Source of the DNA: Methanobacteriota archaeon
GTDB lineage: Archaea; Thermoplasmatota; Poseidoniia; Poseidoniales; Thalassarchaeaceae
NCBI GenBank assembly: GCA_014239955.1
Contig: JAAZXW010000009.1
Location: 1 to 64,000, forward strand
Direction: 5' to 3'
Length of the DNA: 64,000 nt
Shown: in pieces, positions 1-10,189 of the stretch
Numbering within the stretch: position 1 is the stretch's first letter
How the letters are laid out: each line of letters begins with the position of its first letter
Notes under the pieces: generated by a model
The model's database searches: none
Seen by the model: only the letters and a program-made list of their open reading frames with translations
What the model was told of the DNA's origin: nothing
Program-made: the position numbers and the translations under genes

Positions 1-2
1 AA

Positions 3-662
3 GTTGGGCAAACTCAGACGATTATGTTTGGTTCAACTTCGTTGGATATTGAGATAACCGGTATTACTCAAGGAGAAGTGTCACGAACCATGTATTTCCA
101 TCGCCAAGATCTCGTTCCTGTAGTAGGAATTGAAGCGACCTCTGTTTTGATTGATTTGCCAGAGGGGGTCGTAGTCGACAGTGAATTGGGCGAAATTTCA
201 CTCGGAGTTACTCAAAAAGAGGACTTAATCAAAGCCTTTGAGTCTATATTGGAACAGCAACAAAAAATTTACAGTTCAATTCTTGCGCTTGGAATAATCA
301 TTGCAATTGTTGTTTTATTCAATACTCTAATAATGAATCTTGCAGAACGAGACGTAGAGATTGCGACACTAAGAGTGCTTGGTGCTCCAATCAACAGGAT
401 AGGCGGGATGATGCTGGGTGAACATATTGCTATTGGTTTGATAGGTGGCATTCTCGCCACCATTTTCACTATATTTGGCACTCAAGCATTAATATCTACA
501 TTTGTCCAATGGGCATTTTTTATGACTGTGAAGTTTGATTTTATGATTGCAGCACAACTTGTTGGCGTTGTTGTTTTCATCTCAGTAATCCTCACTCCAT
601 ACGGAATGTGGAGAATTAGTAGGATGGATTTAGTCGAGAAAGTCAAAGACCTCTCTCAGTGA
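3..662 (+). CDS. FtsX-like ABC transporter permease, C-terminal part (open at the 5' edge of the window)
   Basis: Frame is open upstream of the ATG at 24; three TM segments and 'IATLRVLGAPINRIGGMMLGEH' typical of FtsX/MacB permease C-terminus. Confidence 0.8.
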   Translation, partial: VGQTQTIMFGSTSLDIEITGITQGEVSRTMYFHRQDLVPVVGIEATSVLIDLPEGVVVDSELGEISLGVTQKEDLIKAFESILEQQQKIYSSILALGIIIAIVVLFNTLIMNLAERDVEIATLRVLGAPINRIGGMMLGEHIAIGLIGGILATIFTIFGTQALISTFVQWAFFMTVKFDFMIAAQLVGVVVFISVILTPYGMWRISRMDLVEKVKDLSQ

Positions 663-671
663 GCCCCCCCC

Positions 672-1454
672 GTGCGAGTCGTCACTTGGAACCTGAATGG
701 GATTCGGGCCGCTCACCGAAAGGGGCTCGTTGAGTTCATTGAGCGTATCGATGCCGACGTCATGCTCTTCCAAGAAGTCCGAGCCCTACCAGAGCAGATG
801 CCGAAGGACTGGTCCCAGCCAGAGGGGTATGAGGTAATTTGGCACCCTGCACAAAAGAAGGGGTATTCGGGCGTAATGTCATGTTCCAGAGTTGGGATGT
901 CTGAGATCGGGAGGGGGATAGACACTGATCTCGATGAGACTCGTGATCCCGAAGGCCGTGTCTTGGTGACCAAGCACAATAACTTGAGTTGCATCAACAT
1001 GTACCTGCCGAACGGGTCCTCCAGAGAAGAGCGCCAGCAGTACAAGGATCAGTGGCTCGAGGACATGCTACTGTGGAGTCAACAATTCAACGAATCATCC
1101 GACCCAGCTCTTCTCTGCGGTGATCTGAACATTGCGCATACAGAGGATGACATATGGAATCCAGAGGGGAATAAGCGCACATCAGGATTCTTGGAGCGCG
1201 AGAGGGCGTGGTTCGATAGAATGCTGGAATCAGGCTGGAACGATCTTCTGCGAACTCACCTTGGGCCAATGAAGGGCCCCTATTCATGGTGGTCAAACTT
1301 CCGCAGAGCAAGGGAGAGGGACAGGGGCTGGAGAATCGACTACATCCTAGCTAACAAAGCAGCAAGACCACTGATGAAATCAGTTGAGATCATGAGGGAA
1401 GGCGGACTAGTTGTCTCCGACCATGCTCCAGTAATCGTCGATCTGGACATCTGA
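672..1454 (+). CDS. xthA: Exodeoxyribonuclease III / AP endonuclease (GTG start)
   Basis: Motifs VVTWNLNGIRAA, LFQEVRA, GDLNIAHTEDD, RIDYILAN, SDHAPVIVDL of the ExoIII/EEP family. Confidence 0.93.
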   Translation: MRVVTWNLNGIRAAHRKGLVEFIERIDADVMLFQEVRALPEQMPKDWSQPEGYEVIWHPAQKKGYSGVMSCSRVGMSEIGRGIDTDLDETRDPEGRVLVTKHNNLSCINMYLPNGSSREERQQYKDQWLEDMLLWSQQFNESSDPALLCGDLNIAHTEDDIWNPEGNKRTSGFLERERAWFDRMLESGWNDLLRTHLGPMKGPYSWWSNFRRARERDRGWRIDYILANKAARPLMKSVEIMREGGLVVSDHAPVIVDLDI

Positions 1455-1527
1455 TCCGCAAAATGCAGAGGAAACCCGGACAAGAGGGAACGGGACCATT
1501 CAAGAGAGGGGACATTGGCGATAATAC

Positions 1528-2322
1528 GTGGCAGATGCCCTAGCAAGACGCTTGGAAACAATCCTCCCAGGGGGTAGGGGGGTTTGGGTTCCCATGGACC
1601 ACAGTGCGTCCTCATTCCCCGAAAACGGAATCATGGACAGCGATTCAGCAGTTGATGCGGCGATAGAGGGCGGGGCCGATGCAATAGTGATGCATAAGGG
1701 GGCTGTGAGTCACCATTTTGCCAGAACTTCTTGGGGTCGATTTGTCTGCCATGCATCCCTATCCACCATCCACGGCGGATCCCGATCCCAGGACAAGGTC
1801 CTGGTCTCTAACGCCTCCGAGAGCCATTCCAGAGGGGCAATAGGGATGTCAGCCCAGGTAAACCTCGGAGATCCAGCAGAGCCAGAAATGATTGGTAGAA
1901 TGTCAAGAATCACTACCGAGGCCTTCGAAGCAGATCTCCCGGTGTTGGGAATGTTCTATCCAAAGGGGGTCAATCTGTCTGTCGATCCATCAGACCCCAC
2001 TGGGGGGGTTGCACATGCTGCGAGATTAGCATGGGAATTGGGTTGCAACGCTGTCAAGGTCCCATGGACTGGTTCCGAAGAGTCTTTCAGAATCGTAACT
2101 TCATCCACCCCAATCCCAGTTCTAGTTTCCGGAGGACCAAGGGAAGGGAAATTCTCACAGGTTCTAGAGTTGGTTGAGAAATCAATCAAAGCTGGAGGTT
2201 CCGGAGTCTGTATTGGCAGGCACGTATTCGCTGCAGAAGACCCAGCATCCCACATTAGATCCCTGAGGGCGATTGTCCATGATGGGGCCAATGCAGAAGA
2301 GGCAGCAAGGCATATGAGGTGA
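1528..2322 (+). CDS. 2-amino-3,7-dideoxy-D-threo-hept-6-ulosonate synthase (archaeal shikimate entry, DhnA/FbaB-type aldolase)
   Basis: Class I aldolase-like fold motifs (VPMDHS, GADAIVMHKG, VLVSGGP, GSGVCIGRHVF) and position directly upstream of 3-dehydroquinate synthase II. Confidence 0.85.
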   Translation: MADALARRLETILPGGRGVWVPMDHSASSFPENGIMDSDSAVDAAIEGGADAIVMHKGAVSHHFARTSWGRFVCHASLSTIHGGSRSQDKVLVSNASESHSRGAIGMSAQVNLGDPAEPEMIGRMSRITTEAFEADLPVLGMFYPKGVNLSVDPSDPTGGVAHAARLAWELGCNAVKVPWTGSEESFRIVTSSTPIPVLVSGGPREGKFSQVLELVEKSIKAGGSGVCIGRHVFAAEDPASHIRSLRAIVHDGANAEEAARHMR

Positions 2323-2326
2323 ATCG

Positions 2327-3259
2327 ATGCAGATCTGGTCTGATTACGAAGGCGAAGAATATCCCAATATGGATGTAGTAAGTCGATTCTGGACAGGATT
2401 TTCGGACGATGTTTCGGAAGTACAAATAGACGACCCATCAGATCAGGAAGAAGCATTGTCTCTCATTGGACTAGTGCCATGGATTCTAGTCAGATGCTCC
2501 GACTGGACCATGGTTCCACTGGAGAATCTAGTCACAGCATCCAGGGGAACAAGTACCAGGATCGCTGCAGCAATAGACGAGGAAGTCGAACTCAACGGTG
2601 CAGCCTTTGCCATGGGAAGGGGAGTCGACGCCATCCTAGTCCCAATCCAGATGGTCGATAAGGCGATTAGAGTACTCGGAGGGAGCTGGGAGAAGGAGGA
2701 ATCACAAGAGACTGGAACCACTATCGTCGAGGCCAGGATTCTGTCAATCGATGGGGCAGGAGTGGGAGAAAGGGTGTGCGTTGACCTAACAAGGAGAATA
2801 AATGATGGGCAAGGGATTGCCACTGGATCCCTTTCAGGCAATCTTTGCATTCTCCACGGAGAGACAATTCAATCGGAATACGTCCCCACTCGTCCATTTA
2901 GAGTAAATGCGGGAGCGATCCATTCTTACATCCTAATGGCGGATGGAAAAACCAAGTACCTAAGTGAACTAATCTCTGGTGACGAAGTAGCCGTTCTGTC
3001 TTCTTCCGGTGAACAAGAGAAGGCTACAATCGGACGACTGAAAGTGGAGACCCGACCCCTGCTAATGATTAGATTCGAAGTTTCAGGTTCAGAGGGACAA
3101 ATAGTAGTTCAGCAAGCAGAGACTGTAAGATTAATCACCCCTAATGGAGGGGTAATTTCAGTAACCAAGGCAAAAGAAGGAGACAAGATTTCTGTCATCA
3201 CCGACAATAGAGCTAGACACGTTGGGATCGCCCTCAATGCGGGGGTGACCGAGAAGTGA
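2327..3259 (+). CDS. aroB': 3-dehydroquinate synthase II
   Basis: Archaeal DHQS-II signatures (RVCVDLTRRINDGQGIATGSLSGNLCILHGE, RPFRVNAGAIHSYILMADGKTKYLSEL). Confidence 0.9.
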   Translation: MQIWSDYEGEEYPNMDVVSRFWTGFSDDVSEVQIDDPSDQEEALSLIGLVPWILVRCSDWTMVPLENLVTASRGTSTRIAAAIDEEVELNGAAFAMGRGVDAILVPIQMVDKAIRVLGGSWEKEESQETGTTIVEARILSIDGAGVGERVCVDLTRRINDGQGIATGSLSGNLCILHGETIQSEYVPTRPFRVNAGAIHSYILMADGKTKYLSELISGDEVAVLSSSGEQEKATIGRLKVETRPLLMIRFEVSGSEGQIVVQQAETVRLITPNGGVISVTKAKEGDKISVITDNRARHVGIALNAGVTEK

Positions 3260-4110
3260 ATGTCATAGGGTCTGGGAGGGCCAACGGGGCAATCTCAATT
3301 CTCCATGCATTGGGGACTGGCAGGGGTTGCTCAGTGGGTATCCAACTAGCAACAGAGGTCCAGATTGTGGATACAAAGCTCGAAGCCAATAATGACAGAC
3401 ACGGACTTCTAGATGCTATAGAGTCATGCTGGAGGGAGGAGGGACTACCAATACCAGCGGAATTCGGGTGGAAGATTGAGAGTACGGTCCCAATCGGACA
3501 GGGGCTAAAGTCCAGCTCGGCTCTGTCATGTGCGGCCTTTAGGGCACTGAATTCTTGTGCATGGGCCGGCCTATCTAATTCAGAAATAGCAGACCTTGCA
3601 GCTCAGGCTCAGTTGATGTCAAATTGCGCCATCACAGGAAGCATGGATGATAATTGGGCTTCTCTAGAATCGGGTTGGAAGCTGGTCGACCCAAGCTTGG
3701 GAGCCACCGATTCAGTAATTATTCAAGGCTCAATGGATGATAGTCTGTCAGTACTAGTTTGCCTCAGAGGTAAACGTTCAAGGGGAATTTCACCGACTAG
3801 ATTCTCAGAGCAGCGGTCAATCTTCGAGAGGTCATTGGCTTCGATAATGAGCGGTTCAGCCCTAGATGCATTGTCATCAAATGGATTGGCAGTGTCCGCC
3901 GCTACTGGTGATCACGAGGCTCTGAGAATCAGCAATCTCTGCATAGCATCAGGAGCCATAGCTTCTGGAATCAGCGGGTCCGGTCCCGCAATCGCCATAG
4001 TTTGCTTCGAGGATGATACAGAAACCCTATCCCGAAAAATCTCTGGGATGGGGCTTTCCGTGATTTCAACCAGGTTTGCAAGCAGTGAGGAGCTGCTAGA
4101 GGTGGCATGA
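3256..4110 (+). CDS. aroK: Shikimate kinase, archaeal GHMP type
   Basis: GHMP motif PIGQGLKSSSALSCAAFRAL and C-terminal GISGSGPAIAIV; overlaps neighbours in the shikimate cluster. Confidence 0.9.
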   Translation: MNVIGSGRANGAISILHALGTGRGCSVGIQLATEVQIVDTKLEANNDRHGLLDAIESCWREEGLPIPAEFGWKIESTVPIGQGLKSSSALSCAAFRALNSCAWAGLSNSEIADLAAQAQLMSNCAITGSMDDNWASLESGWKLVDPSLGATDSVIIQGSMDDSLSVLVCLRGKRSRGISPTRFSEQRSIFERSLASIMSGSALDALSSNGLAVSAATGDHEALRISNLCIASGAIASGISGSGPAIAIVCFEDDTETLSRKISGMGLSVISTRFASSEELLEVA

Positions 4111-5204
4111 TGGGTATGGATCTAGGTGACCAGTTGAAGGTGACACTATTTGGAGAGAGCCACGGCAAGTGCGTTGGTGCATTGGTTGAGGGAATCCCTC
4201 CGGGGACGGAAATTGATTTGCAGGCTCTTTCTGATGATTTGTCCCAGAGAAGACCAGGCAGGAAGGGCATGTCATCACGATTGGAACCCGATGAATGCGA
4301 AATTCTCTCCGGAGTCCATGAGGGTAAGGCGACCGGCTGGCCACTTCTGATGCTAGTTAGGAATTCCGACGCAAGGTCATCAGACTACCGATTCCTCCCT
4401 GACCACCCCCGTCCCGGACACGCAGATATGGTTGAGGAAATTAGATCAAAGGGCTCCAACGATCCTCGTGGAGGGGGGTCCCAGTCAGCTAGACTCACCC
4501 TGGGACTGGTCTCAGCAGGAAGTCAGGTTAGGACAATTTTGGAAAAATCAGGATGGTCTTGCAATGCCCATCTGAGCAGAGTGGGGACGATATCAGCAAG
4601 GCCACTGATTGAATTCGATACATCAGAACCACTAGAGGAGGGGTCGGAAATGTCCAGACTCAACTGCCGTGATCCCGAAGCCGCCACAAGAATGGCCGAT
4701 GTTATCAAACAAGTCCGAAGAGAGAAGGACTCCATCGGCTCGGTCGTTGAGCTGCTGATACAGGGTCTCCCAATTGGAGTTGGAGAACCTTGGTTTGACG
4801 GCATAGAGCCCTCTCTGGCCAGAGGGCTGATGGCAATTCCCGGAGCTCGAGCCATTGAGTTCTCCAATGGCATTGAGGCTTCTCAGATTAGGGGCTCTGA
4901 GAACAATGACATGTGGATCCCTGGGCCAGACTCTCCATTATTGGAGGGTTCAGAGGACGGTGAAGCAGATGGCGCCTTGGGGGGAAGATCTACCGGCGCC
5001 CCAATCCGAGTCTTGATTCACTTCAAACCACCTAGCAGTATACCCAGGGAGCAATTCACACTCCACCTCCCAAGTAACGAGACCCAGCCTCTCAAGGTTG
5101 GAGGTAGGCATGATCCGGTCATAGGGCCACGGGCAGCCCCAGTCGTCGAGGCAGTGGCCATGCTTGTGATCAGCGACCTAGGTTTGATGGGTGGTTTCCT
5201 GTAA
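4107..5204 (+). CDS. aroC: Chorismate synthase
   Basis: LKVTLFGESHGKCVGALVEGIPPG, RPGHADMVEE, GGGSQSARLTLG, GGRHDPVIGPRAAPVVEAVAMLV. Confidence 0.95.
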   Translation: MMGMDLGDQLKVTLFGESHGKCVGALVEGIPPGTEIDLQALSDDLSQRRPGRKGMSSRLEPDECEILSGVHEGKATGWPLLMLVRNSDARSSDYRFLPDHPRPGHADMVEEIRSKGSNDPRGGGSQSARLTLGLVSAGSQVRTILEKSGWSCNAHLSRVGTISARPLIEFDTSEPLEEGSEMSRLNCRDPEAATRMADVIKQVRREKDSIGSVVELLIQGLPIGVGEPWFDGIEPSLARGLMAIPGARAIEFSNGIEASQIRGSENNDMWIPGPDSPLLEGSEDGEADGALGGRSTGAPIRVLIHFKPPSSIPREQFTLHLPSNETQPLKVGGRHDPVIGPRAAPVVEAVAMLVISDLGLMGGFL

Positions 5205-6146
5205 CTAGGATCGATTTTCTAGGTACTGTTGAATCCTCAGTGGGAGGTTGATTGCGAACATCGATGCAATTACTATGAAGACTAGGATGGTTCCAAGTGC
5301 AACTCCGTAAACGCTCGTTAGCTCCACGCTTTCCTCGAGTCTATTCGCAGCCACCGGGTCCAGAATTCGTACGAAAAGAGGGACGAAGAAATTGATGAAT
5401 AGGGTCAGCGTTGCCACCACGGCTGCAACCGCTGGGGTGTATCCCAGTGCCTTGTTGTACCTGTCAGTGATGCTCTTCACGTTCATCACGTAAACCTCAC
5501 CTGTCCTGATTGAGGTATCCAGCATCGAGAAACGAATCACTGCGCTGGATATCTCCATGTAAACAACAAGGAAAACAGCATAGAAGATAAGAAGAATTTT
5601 CTGCATCACTTCATTCTCGGGGAGGAAGCTCAAGCCAAACTCCACTTTGCTGCCCGCAAACCTGATTGTCACTAGGATCAGGGTCACATAGGAAAGCAGC
5701 ATAGCCCGTTGATCCCGCTGCCAAACCCCCCAGAAGCCAGATATCATTCCGACGAGAATCATCAGCAGATGCAGCCACAGCCCCAGGAAACCAATTCCAA
5801 TCATGTTAGTTAGTGAAAACCATGCTGTGCCTGAAACTGGAGTAAGCATGAATGTCAGGAAACCAAGCACCAAAAGGGACCCAATAGCCCCCATTTGCAG
5901 GTTCAGAACCATCTTATTCGGAGAAACGAACTCTCGATTGACCAGTACAGGCCCGCCAAAAATCGCATCTATCCAATTCGGAATGGCAACTTCTGGGACT
6001 GCATCATCAGGAATTCCAGAGTCGGCCTTCAGAGTTCCAGCAGCCTTCTTCCTGCTGGGTGCAGATGACCTCACAACCTTGCCATCATACAAGTGAGAGG
6101 TGTCAACTGGTCCCTTACTTCCTTGTTCTGCCATCTCATTCACCAC
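5205..6146 (-). CDS. Multi-pass membrane protein of the MoxR/DUF58 operon
   Basis: Several TM segments; 1-2 bp from the DUF58 gene, same strand. Confidence 0.7.
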   Translation of the reverse strand: MVNEMAEQGSKGPVDTSHLYDGKVVRSSAPSRKKAAGTLKADSGIPDDAVPEVAIPNWIDAIFGGPVLVNREFVSPNKMVLNLQMGAIGSLLVLGFLTFMLTPVSGTAWFSLTNMIGIGFLGLWLHLLMILVGMISGFWGVWQRDQRAMLLSYVTLILVTIRFAGSKVEFGLSFLPENEVMQKILLIFYAVFLVVYMEISSAVIRFSMLDTSIRTGEVYVMNVKSITDRYNKALGYTPAVAAVVATLTLFINFFVPLFVRILDPVAANRLEESVELTSVYGVALGTILVFIVIASMFAINLPLRIQQYLENRS

Positions 6147-6147
6147 C

Positions 6148-7467
6148 TTAGAATCCCCTTGCCCCGGCCAAGGCCGTGAATAGCAACATGTCGGGCTCCC
6201 AATCCATTACGTAGGCCCCCAATCCCCTGAGTTCGGTCATCAAAATGTCCCTCTCGGTTTTTAGGACCTCATATCCGGTCCTGTCTATTCTCCTAGCGTC
6301 GAATTCGAACTCTAGGCTACTTGGGGACAGTACAGTAACCTCGAAGTTCCTAGCTCTGAGGTCCCTAACCGCATCGACAATCGTTGGATCGTCCTCAAGA
6401 GGAGATAGTATGATGATCGGGCTTCCTCTATGGATGTGTGGCATTATCCTGGTAGTCACAATCTTGAGGGGGGTGTTTCCTTTCGCCATGGCTCCGGCCA
6501 ACTTCGTCAGGATGACATACAACTGCTTCTTTCCTGTGTCCCTGTCTACTGAAACAATCTCGTCACCATAGACAACTAGGCCAACTGAGTCCCTTCTAGA
6601 GAGGAAGTGCTGAGTCAGGCTAGCTGCAGCTCTAGTACTGTATACCAGAGAGTTCCTACTAACCGGTCCTGTCTCACTAACTGTCCTGCTGTCAACAATA
6701 ATGATGACGTCACTCACCGCATCCCTTTCGAACTCGTTCACCATCATCTTTCCATCCTGTCTCGCCGTGGCTTTCCAGTTAATTTTCCTCATTGGATCCC
6801 CTGGCATGTATTCTCTCAGGTTGTAGAAGTTCGACCCCTCGCCGGGGTTCCTGATGTTGACAGCCCCCGTGAAGATCTTGGGCACCCTGCTCTTAACCAT
6901 CGCATCCTTGATGTCCTCCATCTTCGGGAAAACCAAGAAGTCATCGTAGAGTTGAACCTCTTTCTCATTGTGGAAGAGGCCCAGCTCATCTTGGACTCTG
7001 ATGCATACCGGGCCTATCGTGTAGAAGCCTCTGAGAGGGGCCTCGATGGTGTAAGAAATCTCAGTCTCCCTCTTGGGCCCAATTTCCATAAGCACGTAGT
7101 TTGCACCCTTCTTGATCCTCATAACCTCTGGAACCCTGTCACGTAGTTCCAGGACCTTGGCCATGCTAGATTTGTTCTGAATTCGCAGGGTTACGTCTAT
7201 CTCTCCATCCTCAAAAACTCTGGAGGACGAAGTCTTCCTCATAGCGACGATGCTCTGAAGTTGCACACCCTCGTCCATGATTGCATCTTCCACTCTCCTT
7301 CCGGAGGAAGCGACGTCACCATGTGCGGTCCTAAGGGCCGCCCACGTGAGGAACGAAAGAAGAACCACTGCAACAGTCACTAGTTGTTGGTTTCGTAGAA
7401 CTAGGCCTAGGAGGTACATTGCTACCGAAAGCGATGCAAACATCGCTGATTTCCGGCTCCAGGCCAT
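6148..7467 (-). CDS. DUF58 domain protein (vWA-like)
   Basis: FYNLREYMPGDPMRKINWKATARQDGKMMVNEFE... DUF58 signature with adjacent MoxR ATPase. Confidence 0.9.
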   Translation of the reverse strand: MAWSRKSAMFASLSVAMYLLGLVLRNQQLVTVAVVLLSFLTWAALRTAHGDVASSGRRVEDAIMDEGVQLQSIVAMRKTSSSRVFEDGEIDVTLRIQNKSSMAKVLELRDRVPEVMRIKKGANYVLMEIGPKRETEISYTIEAPLRGFYTIGPVCIRVQDELGLFHNEKEVQLYDDFLVFPKMEDIKDAMVKSRVPKIFTGAVNIRNPGEGSNFYNLREYMPGDPMRKINWKATARQDGKMMVNEFERDAVSDVIIIVDSRTVSETGPVSRNSLVYSTRAAASLTQHFLSRRDSVGLVVYGDEIVSVDRDTGKKQLYVILTKLAGAMAKGNTPLKIVTTRIMPHIHRGSPIIILSPLEDDPTIVDAVRDLRARNFEVTVLSPSSLEFEFDARRIDRTGYEVLKTERDILMTELRGLGAYVMDWEPDMLLFTALAGARGF

Positions 7468-7486
7468 CTTTCCACCTCGCCATCAC

Positions 7487-8551
7487 TCAGACGGTCGGAA
7501 CATTCGCTGCATTCTTTCCATGTAGAATATCTCGGACGACCTCGCCGTTTTCTAGTCCCTTAATTTGATGTTCTGGCTTTAGGATGAGTCTGTGGGCAAC
7601 TGCTAGTTCTGCAACAGACTTCACGTCGTCAGGGGTAACGAAGTCCCTTCCACGCATTGCTGCAACCGCTCTGCTAGTCTTCAGAAGGGCCTGAGAACCT
7701 CTAGGGGACGAACCCACGAGAACTCTTGGGTCTTCTCTAGTTCTGGCCACAATGTCGACCATGTACTCCCTAACTGACCTGTCTACATACACTTCCTCGC
7801 AGGAATTTTGCATCTTGACTACAATGCTTGGGTCTGTGATGCTGTTGACTTCCACCTCGTCTTTCTTTCGGTTGATCCTCCTCTGCAGTATTTCGTTCTC
7901 GTCAGCCCTATCCGGGTAACCAACCATCATCTTCATCATGAATCTATCAAGTTGAGCTTCAGGGAGGGGGTATGTCCCCTCTTGCTCCACTGGGTTCTGA
8001 GTAGCCATCGTTAGGAAAGGGGCAGGCAGTTTGTGAGTGACAACCCCGATTGTAACTTGCTTCTCCTGCATGGCCTCAAGTAGGGCTGCCTGGGTCTTTG
8101 GTGGTGCCCTGTTGATCTCATCAGAAAGTAGTAGATTGCAGAAAATAGGTCCCGGCTTGAATGTGAACTCTCCTTTCTTGGCATCATATATGTTGGTTCC
8201 AGTAATGTCTGCGGGAAGCAAGTCAGGGGTGAATTGCACTCTCTTGAAGTCACATCCCAGTGCATCTGCAAAGGTATTGGTCATCAGCGTCTTTGCTAAG
8301 CCTGGGAAATCCTCAAACAGAAGATTTCCATTCGACAGAATGTCGACCATCACGTTGTCAATCACGTGCGCCTTTCCAACAATCACTTTCTGAACTTCGG
8401 TGCTAATTGCCTGCCCCATCGCTCCAGTGGCCGCCAATACCTCGTCTTTCTTACTCGATCCACGTGCATCTTGAGCCTTCTTGGCCAAAGTAGCATCGTA
8501 TCCACCCGAACTGGGTGCCTGCATCCCTTTTACTGGTTCTGTCTCACTCAT
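7487..8551 (-). CDS. MoxR-family AAA+ ATPase
   Basis: EDFPGLAKTLMTNTFADALGCDFKRVQFTPDLLPADITG, LLSDEINRAPPKTQAALLEAMQEKQVT, ATQNPVEQEGTYPLPEAQLDRF. Confidence 0.95.
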   Translation of the reverse strand: MSETEPVKGMQAPSSGGYDATLAKKAQDARGSSKKDEVLAATGAMGQAISTEVQKVIVGKAHVIDNVMVDILSNGNLLFEDFPGLAKTLMTNTFADALGCDFKRVQFTPDLLPADITGTNIYDAKKGEFTFKPGPIFCNLLLSDEINRAPPKTQAALLEAMQEKQVTIGVVTHKLPAPFLTMATQNPVEQEGTYPLPEAQLDRFMMKMMVGYPDRADENEILQRRINRKKDEVEVNSITDPSIVVKMQNSCEEVYVDRSVREYMVDIVARTREDPRVLVGSSPRGSQALLKTSRAVAAMRGRDFVTPDDVKSVAELAVAHRLILKPEHQIKGLENGEVVRDILHGKNAANVPTV

Positions 8552-8569
8552 TTTTCTTCTCTCCGTTTA

Positions 8570-10189
8570 TTAGTTATTTTTTCCCCATCGGCGAATGGTT
8601 TGCATCAACTTGCGCAACTCTTGCGGCGTGTACATCCGGCTTTGGCTATAAGCCAATTCCACCAGACGAGGGTCGCCAATCATCGCCTGAACTTCAGGAG
8701 GGGGCCTCATTGCCATTTCATCCCGAGTCAGATCATGGTGAATTCTCACTTTGGTTAGTAACGATCTCCTGACTCTATCCCTATATGTCGCAGGATCCAG
8801 TTTTTCCGGACGCTGGTTGAATTTGGTTAGATCGAAAACGTGCCTCCAGTTTTCTTTCTCGGGAACCACCATCATCGCAACAAGTAGTAACAGTGCCACG
8901 TTTAGGACTACCAACCACTTCAGGAACTGGTTGGAAGTTAAGAGGACAACCGTCCCCATCGTCTGAACGAAAGGCTCTGAGAGAACTCCTGTAACATGCC
9001 TGCTCTCATCAAAAACAACTTGGAAGTTACCGGGATCAGACCTGATTGGCGCGTTAAGATCAACATTGTCAAACTCCATCATGTCGTAAACCAGGAGTTT
9101 GAAGAATCTCTCATTCCCCCCCCAATCGTTGTTATTCAGGATTTCCTGAGTCCAGCAGTTATTCCGGGTGTATTCGCCGATAGCTGAGCAGTCTTGGCTC
9201 AGACCTTGGTCCTGTGCCATCCCTAAATCCCAAAGCAAATTCGAGAACGCCTCATCATCAGAAACGAAAACAATGCTTCCAGTCACTTCCAACTCCCCCA
9301 CTCCAGCTGAGAATGCGCCCCTGCCCTCGTCTGCTACTTTGTCTAGGACTTCGATTCCAGGGTAATCGAATCTCATCATCAGCCTCAGATCACCCGTGGC
9401 CGGATTCTCAGGATTCGTTGCATCCCCATCGCCAGCCCTGTCAATAAAGGCGGATGGTGAGGCCCTACCAAGAGTCATGACTCTCCTGTGGCCAGGGTCC
9501 TCCAGATCCTTGTCTGTAGCCTCAAACATCATCCCAGTAGGCCCCCTGTACATTACTGGAAGTCTGCAATCATTCAGGCCATCCGGGTTCTGGATTTGAA
9601 ATGAGGTGCAACCCTGCATTAGTGCGCCGGGGGACATCTCGTCTATGTCCTGATTCACCGGGGAAGCGCTCCAAACGTTACCCCAATCAATTTCTTGTAC
9701 GCCATCCTTTGTGTAGACCCAATGCTGCTTGTCGTCCTTCAGCGGCGCGTCCATGTATCTGACGCCGAATAGTATTGCCAGATTGTGCGCTTGCGTATTG
9801 TCCGCTGCAACTATTACTTTGCCACCCTTTTCTGTAACGAAGCGAAATATCTCATCCGCCTCAGTCTTATCGATTGGTTTCTCAGGCGCGATAATCGTCA
9901 GGAGAGTCCGATGGGGGTCTTTCCAATCATTGACCAGCATTGGAGTCGACATAGTGTTCGCAACATAGTAACCATCGTCCCTATTCTCGACATACTGGCC
10001 TTCGAAACTCTCCCTCATATCGGATAGTTGCCCCAAACTGCTATCATCGTAAGCCGAATAATTGGTTGACTTGCCGACTACGAAAAACATGGGCAGGACA
10101 AGGAGCATTATTGACGTAATAACCAAGGCGTACATTACGTTCCTATTGAAGCGCTCTTCAGCATCCATGTCTTCTGCCATGGTCTTCAA
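8570..10189 (-). CDS. DUF4350-type membrane protein
   Basis: N-terminal TM, 'PEKPIDKTEADEIFRFVTEKGGKVIVAADN', distal TM; position in MoxR/DUF58 operon. Confidence 0.7.
   Translation of the reverse strand: MKTMAEDMDAEERFNRNVMYALVITSIMLLVLPMFFVVGKSTNYSAYDDSSLGQLSDMRESFEGQYVENRDDGYYVANTMSTPMLVNDWKDPHRTLLTIIAPEKPIDKTEADEIFRFVTEKGGKVIVAADNTQAHNLAILFGVRYMDAPLKDDKQHWVYTKDGVQEIDWGNVWSASPVNQDIDEMSPGALMQGCTSFQIQNPDGLNDCRLPVMYRGPTGMMFEATDKDLEDPGHRRVMTLGRASPSAFIDRAGDGDATNPENPATGDLRLMMRFDYPGIEVLDKVADEGRGAFSAGVGELEVTGSIVFVSDDEAFSNLLWDLGMAQDQGLSQDCSAIGEYTRNNCWTQEILNNNDWGGNERFFKLLVYDMMEFDNVDLNAPIRSDPGNFQVVFDESRHVTGVLSEPFVQTMGTVVLLTSNQFLKWLVVLNVALLLLVAMMVVPEKENWRHVFDLTKFNQRPEKLDPATYRDRVRRSLLTKVRIHHDLTRDEMAMRPPPEVQAMIGDPRLVELAYSQSRMYTPQELRKLMQTIRRWGKNN

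Noticed and set aside
9116-9123. Poly-C run as a possible programmed frameshift site
   Set aside because: The DUF4350-type ORF reads through without interruption; a similar C8 run at 664-671 is intergenic. No evidence for recoding.
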